In this document: positions 1 through 12,289 of the stretch, piece by piece
Numbering within the stretch: position 1 is the first letter of the stretch
How the letters are laid out: every line of letters begins with the position of its first letter
Source of the DNA: Coriaria nepalensis
Lineage: Eukaryota > Streptophyta > Magnoliopsida > Cucurbitales > Coriariaceae
Direction: 5' to 3'
DNA length: 64,000 nucleotides
Assembly (NCBI GenBank): GCA_027186245.1
Contig: CP114490.1
Location: forward strand, 9,556,501-9,620,500
Notes under the pieces: generated by a model
What the model was told of the DNA's origin: nothing
The model's input: the letters and a program-made list of their open reading frames with translations, nothing else
The model's database searches: none
Position numbers and translations under genes: made by a program

Positions 1-562
1 CTCTAAACCCGTCTTAAACAGCATTAATATGGAACTATTAGAAGTCTCACTGCTTGCGGTATCTACAAGTTTTTATTCAAATTCCGGCATCTACAAGTTT
101 TGAATTATCCGGCAGCCCTCTTTACTTTTCAGACACAGAGAATATGTTAGCAGCCAAGGGTTGTAATAACTTCGCCCGATTGTTTTAGCCAGATAACAAT
201 TCAATCATTAGCGGCTGCCTTGCTATCTGTAATGATGATAAAAAAAGCTAGTGGCAAAGAAAGACATGGTTACTATGGCGTCAATTGTTGCAAGACCAGA
301 TTTGCAGAAGATATCCCTTCTCTTAGGTATAAGATCGTAGCTTTAATATGAAATTCAACACACTCTGCATTAACAGTATATCGAACATATATACACATTA
401 CAGTAGGAGTAGTTATGGAGTTCATTTTACATATGTCTAAAAAATATTTTGTAATAAAGTGCATATAATTATAGACTTAATTGCTGATTTCATTGACCGG
501 ATTCTTTGGTGCCATGCTGTGATGATTCTTCCTTAATATGCCACCGCAAGAGAGGCGGGCCA

Positions 563-1290
563 TTTAGGAAGACCGATCTTGGTTCGGAGCATCATAGTTC
601 GTTGTCAAGAAAGAGGCTTCGTAAGTAATCAACCAGTTGATCATTTGTATGAACATGACGTATTTTTTGTAGTAAGCTGACTTTTTTGAACTAAATCCTT
701 CACAAAGTGTAAATCAATTTTGATATATTTCATCAGAGAGTGGTGAACCGGATTGAAACATAAGTGAGTGGAGACTAAATTATCACACAGTAAGGAGGGA
801 GTTTCCTTCAGTCCATGACCTAATTCTTGCAGTAAGAATTTTTAACTCATTATTTCGATGCGCTCAATATTCAGCCTCAATAGAGTATCGAGCTACCGCA
901 CATTTCTTGGTAGAGCTCAAAGAAATTGGAGTTGAACCCAGCAACATTACATAGGTAGGAAGTAGAAGTACAATCATCGAGATTCCCCATCCAATCAACA
1001 TCTGAGAAGGATCGGATGTGATAGTTTTCCTTGATGGTGAAAAAGAATGCCATGGAAAATCGTGTTTTCCAAGTAGCAAAAAATCCTTTCAGTTGCTACC
1101 CAATGATTTTTAGTTGGTTTGTGCATGAATTGGGAGATGGGAGAGCTTGTCGACCGCAAATGTTGTAAAGCCCCAATAACTCGACGATAATCAATCGCAT
1201 CAACATTAGGGAAACCATCCGTGATTGCATGCACATACGTGATTGTACATAAAGGATTATGTTGTCCTTTTATTTCCATTGATTTATGCA
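563..1290 (-). mobile_element. Ty1/Copia retrotransposon remnant (RT end and RNase H)
   Basis: Reverse-strand frames read the end of a Copia polyprotein in fragments. About 1080-1290 gives the reverse transcriptase to RNase H connection, with words close to YRRVIGALQHL, FMHKPTKNHWVA and RIFCYLENT. About 864-1060 gives a degraded RNase H core ending in SIEAEY. About 563-850 continues with LPPYCDN and KYIKIDLHFVKD, which match the integrase-distal RNase H tail of plant Copia elements. Stops and frame changes break it up, so it is dead. I found no clear LTR beside it. The family call rests on these word matches. Confidence 0.75.
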
Positions 1291-2187
1291 CCTTCTTGCA
1301 TGGTGATTGTAATGATCTGTATTTTGCCTAGCTTTTCTCACAAAGTTTGTTTTCTATTCTTATCCTCTCTTTTCTTTATATAGAGGAGGATGATTGTATT
1401 GCTTGTTAAAAAAAAATGATTAAAATCACTAAGTCATTTTAACTATTCCTTTATTAATACATCTTTTCTTACCACCTTTATATTTCCAATATTATTACTT
1501 TCTAATAAGATAAAAAGTTAAAATTATAAAAATTTGAGATATTATTAATCTTAAAATAAATAATAAATTTATTAATTTCGATATAATTTTATAATCTAAT
1601 TTAACTATTAAAAAAATTAATTTATATTCTCTTTAATTAATTTTTTTTCTTCATATTATTTATATAAACATCATATTCACTCTTTCGTGCTATTAGTCGC
1701 ACGAATTAATCAGCTAGTATATTATTTATTTTGATCATCTAGTACGCACAAGATTCCAAAGCGTTCTTGTCGTTGGTTGATTCAAGTTCTTGATCCAAGT
1801 GCAAATACAATGATAATTAATAAATTAAAATTGTAAATATTATATTGTAAACAACAATTAAACATATGATAGGGTCAATAATCAACAAAGAGTTACCTAA
1901 CATCTAACATAGAGGGATCATATTGATGTTAGGTAAACTTTAGAAATTCTTTTCTTGGCTAATTAGTTCTTCTTTTACACGTATTTGTTAATAGGGTCCA
2001 ACACTATTGTGATCACCCACCTCGTCATTGTCCTAAAAGTTTTACTTCCAAAATATTATAAAAGGGTTATTTTAATGGTTTTATGTCAAATCCATCTCCA
2101 GGTCCCAAGTTTTACATTTTATATAATATTTATAATTATTATTAATATCTAAAATAAAAAGTAAATATTGAAAGTGACTTATTCATG

Positions 2188-2209
2188 TATATATATATAT
2201 ATATATATA
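2188..2209. repeat. (AT)n microsatellite
   Basis: Eleven AT/TA dinucleotide steps in a row, likely to vary in length between individuals. Confidence 0.9.
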
Positions 2210-5200
2210 AAAATAGACTAAATTAATGATAAAGATAGTAAGTGAAACTGATAAGGAAGAGGTTGTGTCAGGTCGGAAGGCAAAGTCAAAAAAAGACTCA
2301 TCCTTGGGTGCAGTGCAAGCCGTATATTTTTGAATGGCCTTCTACACCTCATGGACGATCCCCAATACAAACAAGCACTACATTTGCATTGGATTTTTTG
2401 TTTTTTGTTTTTTTTTTTTAAACCACATTTTAAATCAATAAAATAAATTATTAAAGTTTAGTAATTAAAGATAAATCAATGCTTAGCTTTGAAGCAAATA
2501 AGCTCAACCTATATATAATAAACAAATAAAATGATATCGTATCAAATATCATCTTCAATTGAGATAAGATATGTAATAATATCATCTAATATTTAATAAA
2601 TTTAATCTGAAATACTATATAGTTAATTTTGATTTTTTCAATGGATGCTTAAATTTCTTAAGTTACATATTGGTCCAACCAAGTCTTATATTAATAAAGT
2701 AAGAGATTGGTAAGGAAGTTTCGAAAGAAAAGTGGGCAGTTCCTAATCTAACTATTGAGGAACTGATCACAATGATCTAATAATAATTTGACCAATTCTT
2801 AAGAAAAAAATTAGACATATCGACTCGCAGTTGGATATTTATTTAACTTTAATGTCCACACGAAAGGTTGGATCAAGTTCTCTTGTTCCTAAAATAACAT
2901 GTTAACCATCTTGACAATAAGAAGACAAAAGTGTAGTAGAATGAGAATATAATGATGGAATATTAATTGTTTGATGATTATTATTGCAATTTTGCATAAT
3001 GTCAATGGGCATAATTTATAAGCTTTGACCGTGTTAATGAGACTCTTTTTTAGTGGGCAAATTTATTTTAACAGTATATATTATTTTTATACTGTTATAT
3101 CATATATTATATTATATATTATATGTATAGTTGAAATTAATCAATTTATTATATAATAAAAGATTATGTTTATTTATAAGTATATATAATTTCTATTTTT
3201 ATTAGTCTTAAGAAATGATCACTTTAATCGTTTGTCAATTTTGTAATTAAATCTTGCTAATCGAATCAAATTAGGAATGTTGGCCAAAAAACCAAAAAAA
3301 GAAAGAATCAACTTACGAATGATCTGGAGATGATATATAAAATGATAAATAAGTGAAAACACTCTCTCAAAAAGACTAGATCCTTAAATCTGGAGATGAT
3401 TACTTAATGAAATACGAAAATATTGATTATATGACTATTTATGAAAGTCACATAAGCATGATGATGACATATATAGATAGGTGATATCCATTAGTGAAGT
3501 AATGGAATTCAAATTTTGTAAAGATGATGTTTGGAATTCAAAATTTTATTCTTTTAGCATAATTTCTATTTGAATTTTTTCAATTCAAAAGAATGTCTTG
3601 TTCTATTAAAAGAAGAGAAATTTGAATTCCATGTTAAGCATGATTCACGTTCAATCACAAAAGGAAATCAAGAGCACAAATTATGGGATACCAGCAAGAT
3701 CTTACAGTTGATAATATGGTATTACTTTTACCGTTAGCAAAATAGAAGGATCCCATTTACTGTAAATTTGTAATTCTTTCCATATTTGAATTCATCATCT
3801 CTGTATATATGTGAATAATATGTACCGTAATAAAACAGGTTGAAAATTATATTTCATAATCTCCTTTATTCCAAGCATTATCCTCACAATATTTTAGAGA
3901 GAAAGAAAGAAAGAGAGCAACATATAGAGAAAGCGAGATCTCACCAACGGTTGCAGAATTAGAGATAGAGAGAGATACCTATGAGATAAGAGTGGCAGTC
4001 GGAGGTATCGGAAAAGCGCAACAGCTCATCAGTGGCAGCAGACGAGCGGCGACAGAAAAGTATGAGGTTTTTTTTCTGATAGGGATTTGATTTTGATTTT
4101 TAAAAAAATTGACTAAGCTTACTTAATGATAGTGGAGAAAAAAGCAGCTCAATAGTTTTATCTAAAATGGGTCATAATTTGGTTCATATATCATTTTCGT
4201 TTCGAGAAACTACTAGTAATATTTCTTTAAGATTAAAATTTTAAAAACAATAATATACAAATCATATCCAAAATAAACCAATATAATTTAGTCGACATTA
4301 TTTCGGCTATACATTTGTAATACGATAAACACAGAGATTATTTGAAGCTCAAATCCGTTAAAACGACAAGCATATTGGTGAAGAAAAACGTATAAATTGA
4401 GTAATAATTTATTTATTTTAAATTTGTGGACTTGAACTGCCATTTCACCTACCAATAATGCGAGGAAAATGTGGAGCAAATCTGATAATGATTCTACTTA
4501 ATCCGTTCTGTTCTTTTTAAGAGGCAAACAAGGCCGCTACTTAATCGAAATGGGTCACATTACTGGCTAATCGATGTACATAACATGGTCTTGCTCTCTA
4601 TATATGAGATCAAGTTCAAGAATCAAGATATCGCAAACCCTTTTTTCTATTTGAGACAATCAAACCTTAACCTTCATCTGGGTCTTCAAATTTCAATCAA
4701 AATTTTGCTTAAGAACTACTTTCCAATCTCAAGTGTTAGCTCGGTGATATTGAGCTGACTACTCACCTTATCTCTGGTTTCAAATTTTTTGACATGCACT
4801 TTTCGATTATCCTACACTAAATTTTTAACATATATAGAATTTTCTCAAATTCCAATTTGATTGAATTACAATTTACAAATTTCCGTGGAGAAAGATCCAT
4901 TTAGTAGAATCAAAGTTCCTCTAATGCTGTTCATACATTAGTTACTCCCTTTGCAAATTTGAACGAAGAAGAACAGTCAGTAAATAACAAAAAGAAATAT
5001 AAGACGTGTAAGAACTTAGATCCGACCAAGAAACGTAGCCAAATCTTATCTTTTTGTCTATTAATGTTCTGATCATTTGAAGTTCTAAAACTCTTACATA
5101 TGTTAGTCCATGTAACTATGTCCCACTATTCCCAATCCCATTTCAGAAACATGAAAGAAAAGCAAAAATAACAAATTACAGAGAAGCAAAATAATTAAAT

Positions 5201-6139
5201 AACCCAAAAAAAAAAAAAAAAAAACAAAACAAAACGGAGGAGGAGAGAAGAAGAACAGATGCCTGGCTTTCCCATGTACGCCGCTAAATCCTTTTTCCCA
5301 ATGAATTCTTCACCGGAAAAGAAACAAGACATTGCTCGGTCTCGCTGGATCAAATGATCTACAAATGGGTGCCAAAAGAAACTTGGAAAACCTTACTGCT
5401 TGAAAGAAAATACTATAAACCATATGATCCACATATTTTCTTTCTTTCTTCTTTTCCTTCATCATAACTTTTTTTCTGAAGAAAATTTCTAAGAAAATGT
5501 TAAATACATGTGTATGAGATCGAAAACTTAAGAGGGCGTGTTAGGACTTAGGGTTAAATTTGAGAGAAGGATTAATATAAAAGGGGTTAGGAAGAGAAGA
5601 AGGGTATTCCCAAGAAGATGACTAGCAGTTCCCGTTAATGTTGTTTTCAAAGACAAAATTGAAAGTGAAAGGGGAGAGAGGCCATATTTGTTTCGCACGT
5701 TGGGGTTGTTCCCTTGTCTTTCTTTGCTCTTTCACACAACAGTCAATGATTTTAGGGCCCCGTTTAAATGATCCATTTGACTTTCTTAAACTAATTAATT
5801 ATACTTTATACAGCTAGCCTTCATTTATGGAACAATATATAAACACAAAGTTATTATATAAGAAATTATTTGATTGCTTCGATGTATCTTATTAATTCTA
5901 TGAATATCATAATTTTAATCTATTTATTATTATGAAATTAATTTAAATATATGAATATCTAACCCATATAAATGTGATCTAGTAAGAATATATTAAGACT
6001 CTATTGTTGGTAATGGTACATTTAATGGCTTTTAAAAAGTTTGTCGAACTTATTTATAAAACTCAAAATTATACATAAACAAAAAAAAAAAAAACCCAAT
6101 TCCGCCCTTAGATATATTATTACAAACAGGTTCCTCTAA

Positions 6140-6278
6140 TTAAAAATAAAAAAATAAAAAATATTCTATACAAATTTATTTTAATTTTTGACAAGATTAA
6201 GGCCAAATTAAAAATTAAAAAATAAAAAATATTCTATACAAATTTATTTTAATTTTTGACAAGATTAAGGCCAAATTA
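6140..6278. repeat. Tandem duplication, about 70 bp x 2
   Basis: Two nearly identical copies (about 6140-6210 and 6211-6278) share an AT-rich head followed by TTTTTGACAAGATTAAGGCC. The low divergence suggests a fairly recent slippage or unequal exchange event in noncoding DNA. Confidence 0.9.
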
Positions 6279-7377
6279 AATTTATTCTCAAATTATCACT
6301 CTATTAGAATAGAAAGACTTCACTTAATAAAAATGAATGTTTTGAACTTTTTTTTTAACTTCAGATTAATTATTTTTTTATTATATATTTTTAATCATAA
6401 TATTTTTTTTTATTTATTTTTTAATCAATTTCATTATTTTAAATCCTTTTTTTTTTATCAATTCACACCTACACCTCTACATAACCACCTCCACCAACCC
6501 CTCCATCCTCACCACTTTGACCGCTCTTGTCGAAAATGACTCTTATTTTTATTGTAGATCCTTAACTTCTATTTTTTTTTTTCAACAATAATTTTAATTA
6601 TTTTTCATTTATTTACCCTTAAAATAAGCTCATCTATTTCCTCTACTGCTGTCACAACCCTTTTCCACCGGAAAGTAACTTTCTCTCTAAAAAAAAAGAA
6701 AAAAAATTAGATTCTAGATGATTCGACCAAGACCCGAAGAGAAAAAGATAGAGAGAGAGTTATTTTTCAAAAGTAGAAGAAGTTATTTTATGAGTAAATA
6801 AATGAAAAATAATTAAAATTCAAATTGAAAAGACAAAAATAAAATGTAAAAGGTATAAAAATATGTGTATTTATAATTTTAAATTATTTTTAACCACGAT
6901 AATCAAAGGCAAGGACAGTGGAGGAGCTGGTGGAAGTGGTTGTAAATGGGTAGATTAATGAAAAAATAATTTAAAATAATGTAAAAATAAAATTTTACGA
7001 GAAAAATAAAAAAAAAATTAATCTAAGATTAAAAAAAAAATTTAAGAGACATGAAGGATAAAATCTATCCTAAGTTTAAGGGGACTAAGTTTAATATGTC
7101 CCAAATTTAATTAAGGGTAAATTATTGCGAGATTGAATGAAATTCACGATTTATTCCTAGATCCTCTTACAAAGAAGTTTAAACAGTTACGATCAATGTT
7201 AAAACATAGCGACCATTAAATGAAAATGACCACCCAAATTTTTTAAAACTAGTATTTACTACCTAAAGTTATAAAAATAATTTTAAGCAACCAAATTAAG
7301 ATTAACTTCCGCTAATTATTAACTAATTGTATGCACATGATGGTTCCCTCCCTAAAAAAAAGTTAAATTTTTTTTAT

Positions 7378-7520
7378 ATTTAACTTCAACTTATTATTGA
7401 TTTTATTTTTTGACAACACAAATTTCTTTATATATATTTACCCATAATCTATTTAACTTCAACTTATTATTGATTTTATTTTTTGACAACATAAATTTCT
7501 TTATATATATTTACCCATAA
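7378..7520. repeat. Tandem duplication, about 72 bp x 2
   Basis: Two nearly identical copies (about 7378-7448 and 7451-7520), each with TTTAACTTCAACTTATTATT at the start and TATATATTTACCCATAAT at the end. Noncoding. Confidence 0.9.
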
Positions 7521-7959
7521 TTTTCATTTTTCATCTCCTAATGACTCACCCACAATGCCGTCACTTCTTTTTTTTTTTTTTTTTTGGCTAAAAGAAAAAA
7601 AATATTACTTACATTAGATGAAATACATAAATAAGTAAAAAAAAAAAAAATTACAATACAATATTTTTTAAATATTACATATTCTATACATTAACTCATA
7701 AACTTTTTAGCGATGCGACGGATCGAGTGGTGTATATGACTTGAAACGTAGAATAAATGTCATGTGCAATACAATAAAGCAATTGGGAGTTAATCTTAGG
7801 TGGGACATAATTTGGTGTAATAAACTAATTTTTTAAGGATCGGAGAAATGGGGGGGCCATGATCAATATATTTCATGTTTGAACATTAGCATTTGGACTT
7901 ATTTGTAATTTTGATAGAATCTCAATAGAAAATAGTACTGTTGAGATCATTGAAAGATT

Positions 7960-9222
7960 CAAAAGCCAAAGGACTTTACAAGTAGTGGAGACTATAGATC
8001 GATATTCAGTTTCAACTAATGATCTGGATACAATCTTCTATTTTTTAGTTTTCCAAGAGATCAACGAGTCTCCAAGTTCGATAACATTACCTGTTACTGA
8101 ATATCTAGTCATACGAGATGCCTCCTAATCTGAATCACAATAAGCTACAAAAGACAAGGAACTAGAGGCACTGAAAAATAATCCACGACCTGGGTTTTTT
8201 TTATTGTATATGAGGACACGCAAGGCTGCATCATAAAGTGTTTGCTTGAGACTGTGCATAAAGCAATTGAACTGAGAAACAAGCATCTGGTCATACAATA
8301 GTTAGGTAGATTAAACGAACTTCTAATCTCTTATATTTGGTAGGATCATCAAGAAGAGTGTTATTAGAATTTGTTCTTGTGAAAGAATTAAATTTTGCTT
8401 AAGTTTTGTGTTTTGCTCTATTAGAATCCCCAAAGGCTTTGCAGCAGTAAGATTAGCCTCAGATATGAGTTCTAAGGCATTTTTCTTTGGTGAAGACAGA
8501 TTCATATGAGTTTCTAGCCACTTCAAGACAGAAAAAATTTCATGTGCCCTAGATCTTTAATATGAAACTTTGATTTCAAATAGGACTTTGCATTACTTAT
8601 AGCTGTTTCATTATTGCAAGGTAGCAATATGTCATCAACATAGACCAAAAACAATGTGAATGATCCATTTTCTGATTTAACAAAGAACGGTCATTCTTAG
8701 ATTGCAAGAAGCCCCCCTTAACCAAAGTAGTATTGAACTTAGAATTTCATTGTCTTGGGTATTGCTTCAAACCATAAAGGGATTTTTTTTTCTCCAATTT
8801 GCAAACTATTGTCTCCCCCTTATTGCCATAACTTTGTGGTTCATATAGAGTTCTTCATGTAGATCAGCTTGTCAAAATAGTGAGGGACATTGGAGAGAGG
8901 GTTGCGTTTATAACTAAGCTTATGAACTGATCAAGTTTTTTCCAAGTCAGAAACTCCATTGTCGGGCGAGTAGGATCAAGATGTTGTGGTGGTGTAGAAG
9001 ACCCATTGATATGGTAGTTCATTCCATTGAGACAGATAGAGATAAAGTTGGTTATTTGATGAATTGGTAGAAGAGCACCAAGAGGTATCGCTGGATTTAC
9101 CATGGTTGGTGCAAATGGTCCTATGGTGGTGGTGCACAATTTGTTTGATTAGAGTTTGATTCGGATTATATGTCAGACATAATATATTCAAGGATATTAA
9201 TTTAAGAAAAGCTCTGATACGA
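7960..9222 (-). mobile_element. Internally deleted Ty1/Copia element
   Basis: Read on the reverse strand, this runs from a primer binding site (9211-9222) through a gag-like segment (about 8864-9190, with words such as NPAIPLGALL and ISICLNGMNYHI), then directly to reverse transcriptase (about 8560-8700, FLVYVDDILLPCNNE) and RNase H (about 7970-8300, with GDSLISWKTKK and SRSLAETEYR). Protease, integrase and most of the reverse transcriptase are missing between gag and the YVDD motif, so an internal deletion has joined distant parts of the element. Stops are also present. It cannot move by itself. Confidence 0.8.
9211..9222 (-). other. Copia primer binding site (tRNA-iMet type)
   Basis: On the reverse strand the sequence is TCGTATCAGAGC. 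The usual plant Copia primer binding site, complementary to the 3' end of initiator tRNA-Met, is TGGTATCAGAGC, so 11 of 12 bases agree. It lies just 5' of the gag-like frame, where it should be, and implies that the 5' LTR lay at about 9224 and beyond. Confidence 0.75.
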
Positions 9223-9900
9223 TAAAAGAATAAATAACAGCTGAAACAAAATTTTATTATATCATATATTTTGTTGAAATATAAAGAAAGACAATATATA
9301 TTATCAATAAATCTAAATATTTAATTATCATACTATTTTTTAGTATTATAATTTATAATTATAATTCTGTTGGAAAATAAATTTAATTATAAAAATTGAA
9401 AAAATTATAATTATCTTGATTAAAAAAAATCTCTATTTTTTTTTTTATAAAAATAAAAAACAATATTCTTTTTTATAAAAATAAAAAACAATAAACAGAA
9501 ATCCAAAAGTTATAGAAGAAATGCCCGAAGTGCCAAACATGCATCATCATTCATCAGGATACCCAATTTATTTATTTATTTATTTATTTTCTTTTGTTAA
9601 ATTGAGCAAAAGTTGGAAGCATGATACTTCCTTCAGACTGGCGTCCGTTTAGCTTTAGAGAGACGACCTCCATGGAAGCATAACTCTTTGCAAATTATAG
9701 AAGGCTTTAACGTAGAAGTCAATGAGTAAGGGAAAAACTAAGAATTTTAACAAGTATCATAAATTTTGAAATTTGTACCTAAGCAGGGCTAGAAGGACGT
9801 ACTCAGAATTTTAACAGAATCACAAAACTAGCTCTTAGGTCACATATCACACACAAGAACTGAGAATATATAACTTATTGCATCTTTATTCACATCTCTA
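9223..9900. other. Spacer, possible decayed LTR
   Basis: This is where the 5' LTR of the preceding Copia remnant should lie, but I cannot define its ends. The stretch is AT-rich and includes a short TTTA microsatellite at 9566-9590. No coding region is recognised. Confidence 0.4.
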
Positions 9901-9970
9901 ATATATATCATACTTTGAAGTTAAACTTACGACATTATTTAAATACAAACTATATCTGTTAATCTTCTGT

Positions 9971-11918
9971 TTATGGCTCGACTCCTTGTTCAGTCTGAGT
10001 TTGCTCACCGGTAACACTACCTCCACCTCCTCCTTTACCACCACTACCTCCTTTTCCTCCGCCTCCAGAGCCCCCACCACTTCCACCTCCTCCCTTACCT
10101 CCACTTCCGGAACCTCCGCTACCACCTCCTTTGCCCCCACCCCCGGAACCACCGCCTCCTTTACCTCCGCCACCATAACCTCCCTTACCGCCTCCCTTTC
10201 CCCCACTCCCGGAACTGCCACCCTTGCCTCCTCCACCATGCCCTCCGCCACAACTACCGCCTCCCTTGCCGCCACTACTGGAACTGCCACCCTTGCCTCC
10301 TCCACCATAGCCTCCGCTACCGCTACCGCCTCCCTTTCCACCACTACCGGAACCACCACCCTTACCTCCACTACCATAGCCTCCGCTGCCGCCTCCAGAA
10401 TTTAATTCCCCTTCCACTTCAACTTCATTTTCCTTAGCTTCATTTTGAAGCTGAACTCCTCCTTTTCCACCTCCTTTTCCTTTACCACCACGGTTGTAAC
10501 CTCCCCTACCATTTATTTCTGCATTGTTTGTTTCTTCTACCTCTTGTGCAACCTCAGAACCTCCTTTTCCACCACCTTTTCCCTTACCGCCCCGTCTATT
10601 GTAACCTCCTCTACCATTTATTTCTGCATCGTTTGTTGCTTCTACTGCCTTCTCTTGTGCTTCTTGTGTCAAATCAAGACCACCTTTTCCCTTACCACCA
10701 CGATTGTAACCTCCCCTACCATTTATTTCGGCGTTGTTTATTTCTTCTGTTACATGTTCTTTACCTTGAGTCATTTGGACCTCATTGGCAACATCACTGC
10801 CACTACCATGACCACCTCCGTAGCCACCACGGCCCCCTCCATACCCCCCATGGCCACCACCATAGCCCCCATGGCCACCCCCATACCCCCCACGGCCACC
10901 ACCATAGCCCCCATGCCCCCCTCCATACCCCCCACGGCCACCACCATACCCCCCACGGCCACCACCATAACCCCCTCCATATCCATTTGGTTCAGCCCCA
11001 ACTTCTTTGGCTTCGTTTTTTTCTATACTGTTTGGCTCCACGGGAACATCTTCTGTATAGTTAACATCACCACGCCCACCAACGTAGCCACCAGCACGCC
11101 CACCACCGTATCCATTTTGCTCAGCTCCAACTTCTTTAGCTTCATTTATTACGCTGTTTGGCTCCACCGGAACATCTTTTGTATGGTCCACATCAGTACC
11201 ACCTCCGTAGCCGCCACGGCCACCACCATAGCCGCCACGGCCACCACCATAACCGCCACGGCCACCACCGTAGCCGCCACGGCCACCACCGTAGCCGCCA
11301 CGGCCACCTCCGTAGCCCCCACGGCCACCTCCGTAGCCGCCACGGCCATATCCATTTGGTTCAGCCCCAACTTCTTTGGCTTCATTTACTACATTGTTTG
11401 GTTCCACCGGAACATCCTTTGTGTGGTCGACATCACTGCCACCACCGTGGCCGCCATGCCCACCTCCGTAGCCGCCACGCCCACCTCCATAGCCGCCATG
11501 CCCACCTCCATAGCCGCCACGCCTACCATTAGGTTCAGCCCCAACTTCTTTGGCTTCATTTTCTGCACTGTTTGGCTCCACCCGAACATCTTTTGTATGG
11601 CCGTCAGCTTCAATTCCACCACTACCTCCAGGTCGACGATGATGATGAGCAGGTTCCACTCTATCTGATCGATCATCACCTGCTCACAAATTATATTATT
11701 AGAATGTACAGTTAATTAAAACAGCACTTGCCATGAAACTAATTTCTCATTGAAAACACAGGATTGTACTTCTTAATTGGGAAAGAGTCAAAAGTAACTA
11801 CTGGAAATTACAAACCCTTTGTATCATCTACGGATGCTTCGGCAAGTGCAGTCGAGGAGATAACAACCAGCGCTGCAAACAAAAGACTCAAAAGCCCAAC
11901 GCCTTTATACTTCGTCAT
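9971..11918 (-). CDS. Secreted modular glycine-rich protein (GRP 1, 603 aa)
   Basis: Two exons: 11816-11918 and 9971-11679, with a 136-nt intron. The splice is phase 1 (AAG-G|GTTTGT...GAGCAG|GT-GAT) and the joined frame has 603 codons plus TAA. Exon 1 encodes a signal peptide (starts MTKYKGVGLLSLLFAAL, probable cut after STALA). The mature protein has three zones. The first has four copies of an acidic spacer (HTKDVPVEPN then NEAKEVGAEPNG) alternating with GGYGGG(R/H) blocks. The second has three copies of EINGRGGYNRGGKGKGG. The last is a GGGKGG/GSGSGG tail ending in EQTQTEQGVEP. Layout and signal peptide fit plant glycine-rich proteins of the CORA/cell-wall type, often induced by ABA, cold or pathogens. 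Function is inferred, not shown. A paralogue lies 1.5 kb upstream. Confidence 0.88.
10780..11600 (-). repeat. Coding minisatellite in GRP 1
   Basis: Four higher-order units, each a run of GGYGGGR/H codons (21 nt steps) followed by a 75-84 nt acidic spacer. The spacers are far more alike than random drift would leave, which suggests unit duplication or gene conversion. The number of GGYGGG blocks differs between units (1-2 up to 9 or more), so allele length variation is expected. Confidence 0.85.
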
Positions 11919-11970
11919 TGTGCTTAAATCTTACAAACTTAACACTTATATTTCGGGAAGGATGGACAAC

Positions 11971-12260
11971 TAAGCTTTCCTTGGTCGTTATTTATAATGC
12001 ATGAAGTGGTACAAAATGACAATAATGTCAAATTTGGTGTATCTTGCCAGCTGTAGAATCTACACTTTGGCACATATTAGCAATGCGACTAATCTTATCG
12101 CTTGCCCAGTCTTAAGAGTCAAAGGTTTATCACTAAAATGCATGGAATTGAAGACGTGTGTATATGAGAAGCTAGGCATGCACATGTTATTAGTGTTGGC
12201 AACTGTTAAGGGAAGTTTGAGACTCGTGCCAGATATTGTATCAATACATATGGATTTGAA
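11971..12260 (-). promoter_or_regulatory. GRP 1 promoter, conserved with GRP 2
   Basis: A TATA box (TATAAATA on the reverse strand, 11989-11996) lies 71 nt before the ATG. It sits within 27 nt (11971-11997) identical to 14585-14611 before GRP 2. Similarity continues patchily for about 270 bp and includes a shared GAAGACGTGTGT word. Its ACGT core (12153-12158 region) is of the kind found in ABA-response elements and G-boxes. The conserved block is seen directly. ABA control is inferred. Confidence 0.7.
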
Positions 12261-12289
12261 TATGTATGTAATATGTATATAATAATATT

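Larger units (their letters stand above)
1300..7950. other. AT-rich spacer, no gene recognised
   Basis: No frame here shows a recognisable domain. It holds an (AT)n tract, long A/T runs and two short tandem duplications (listed separately). A purine-rich stretch at 3895-4060 and another at 5230-5260 resemble transcript leaders, but neither is followed by a convincing gene. A 32-codon ORF at 5259-5357 is discussed under rejected items. Confidence 0.6.

Noticed and set aside
5259..5357. 32-codon ORF after a purine-rich leader, opening with TGCCTGGCT like miR160
   Set aside because: The match to miR160 stops after nine bases, no complementary arm is seen nearby, and the encoded peptide has no family resemblance.
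10445..11668. Long forward ORFs across GRP 1 (407 and 178 codons)
   Set aside because: Shadow frames caused by Gly-codon composition on the other strand, with no start context or domain.
12001..12282. Forward 93-codon ORF upstream of GRP 1
   Set aside because: It overlaps the promoter block conserved with GRP 2, and that conservation does not follow codons.
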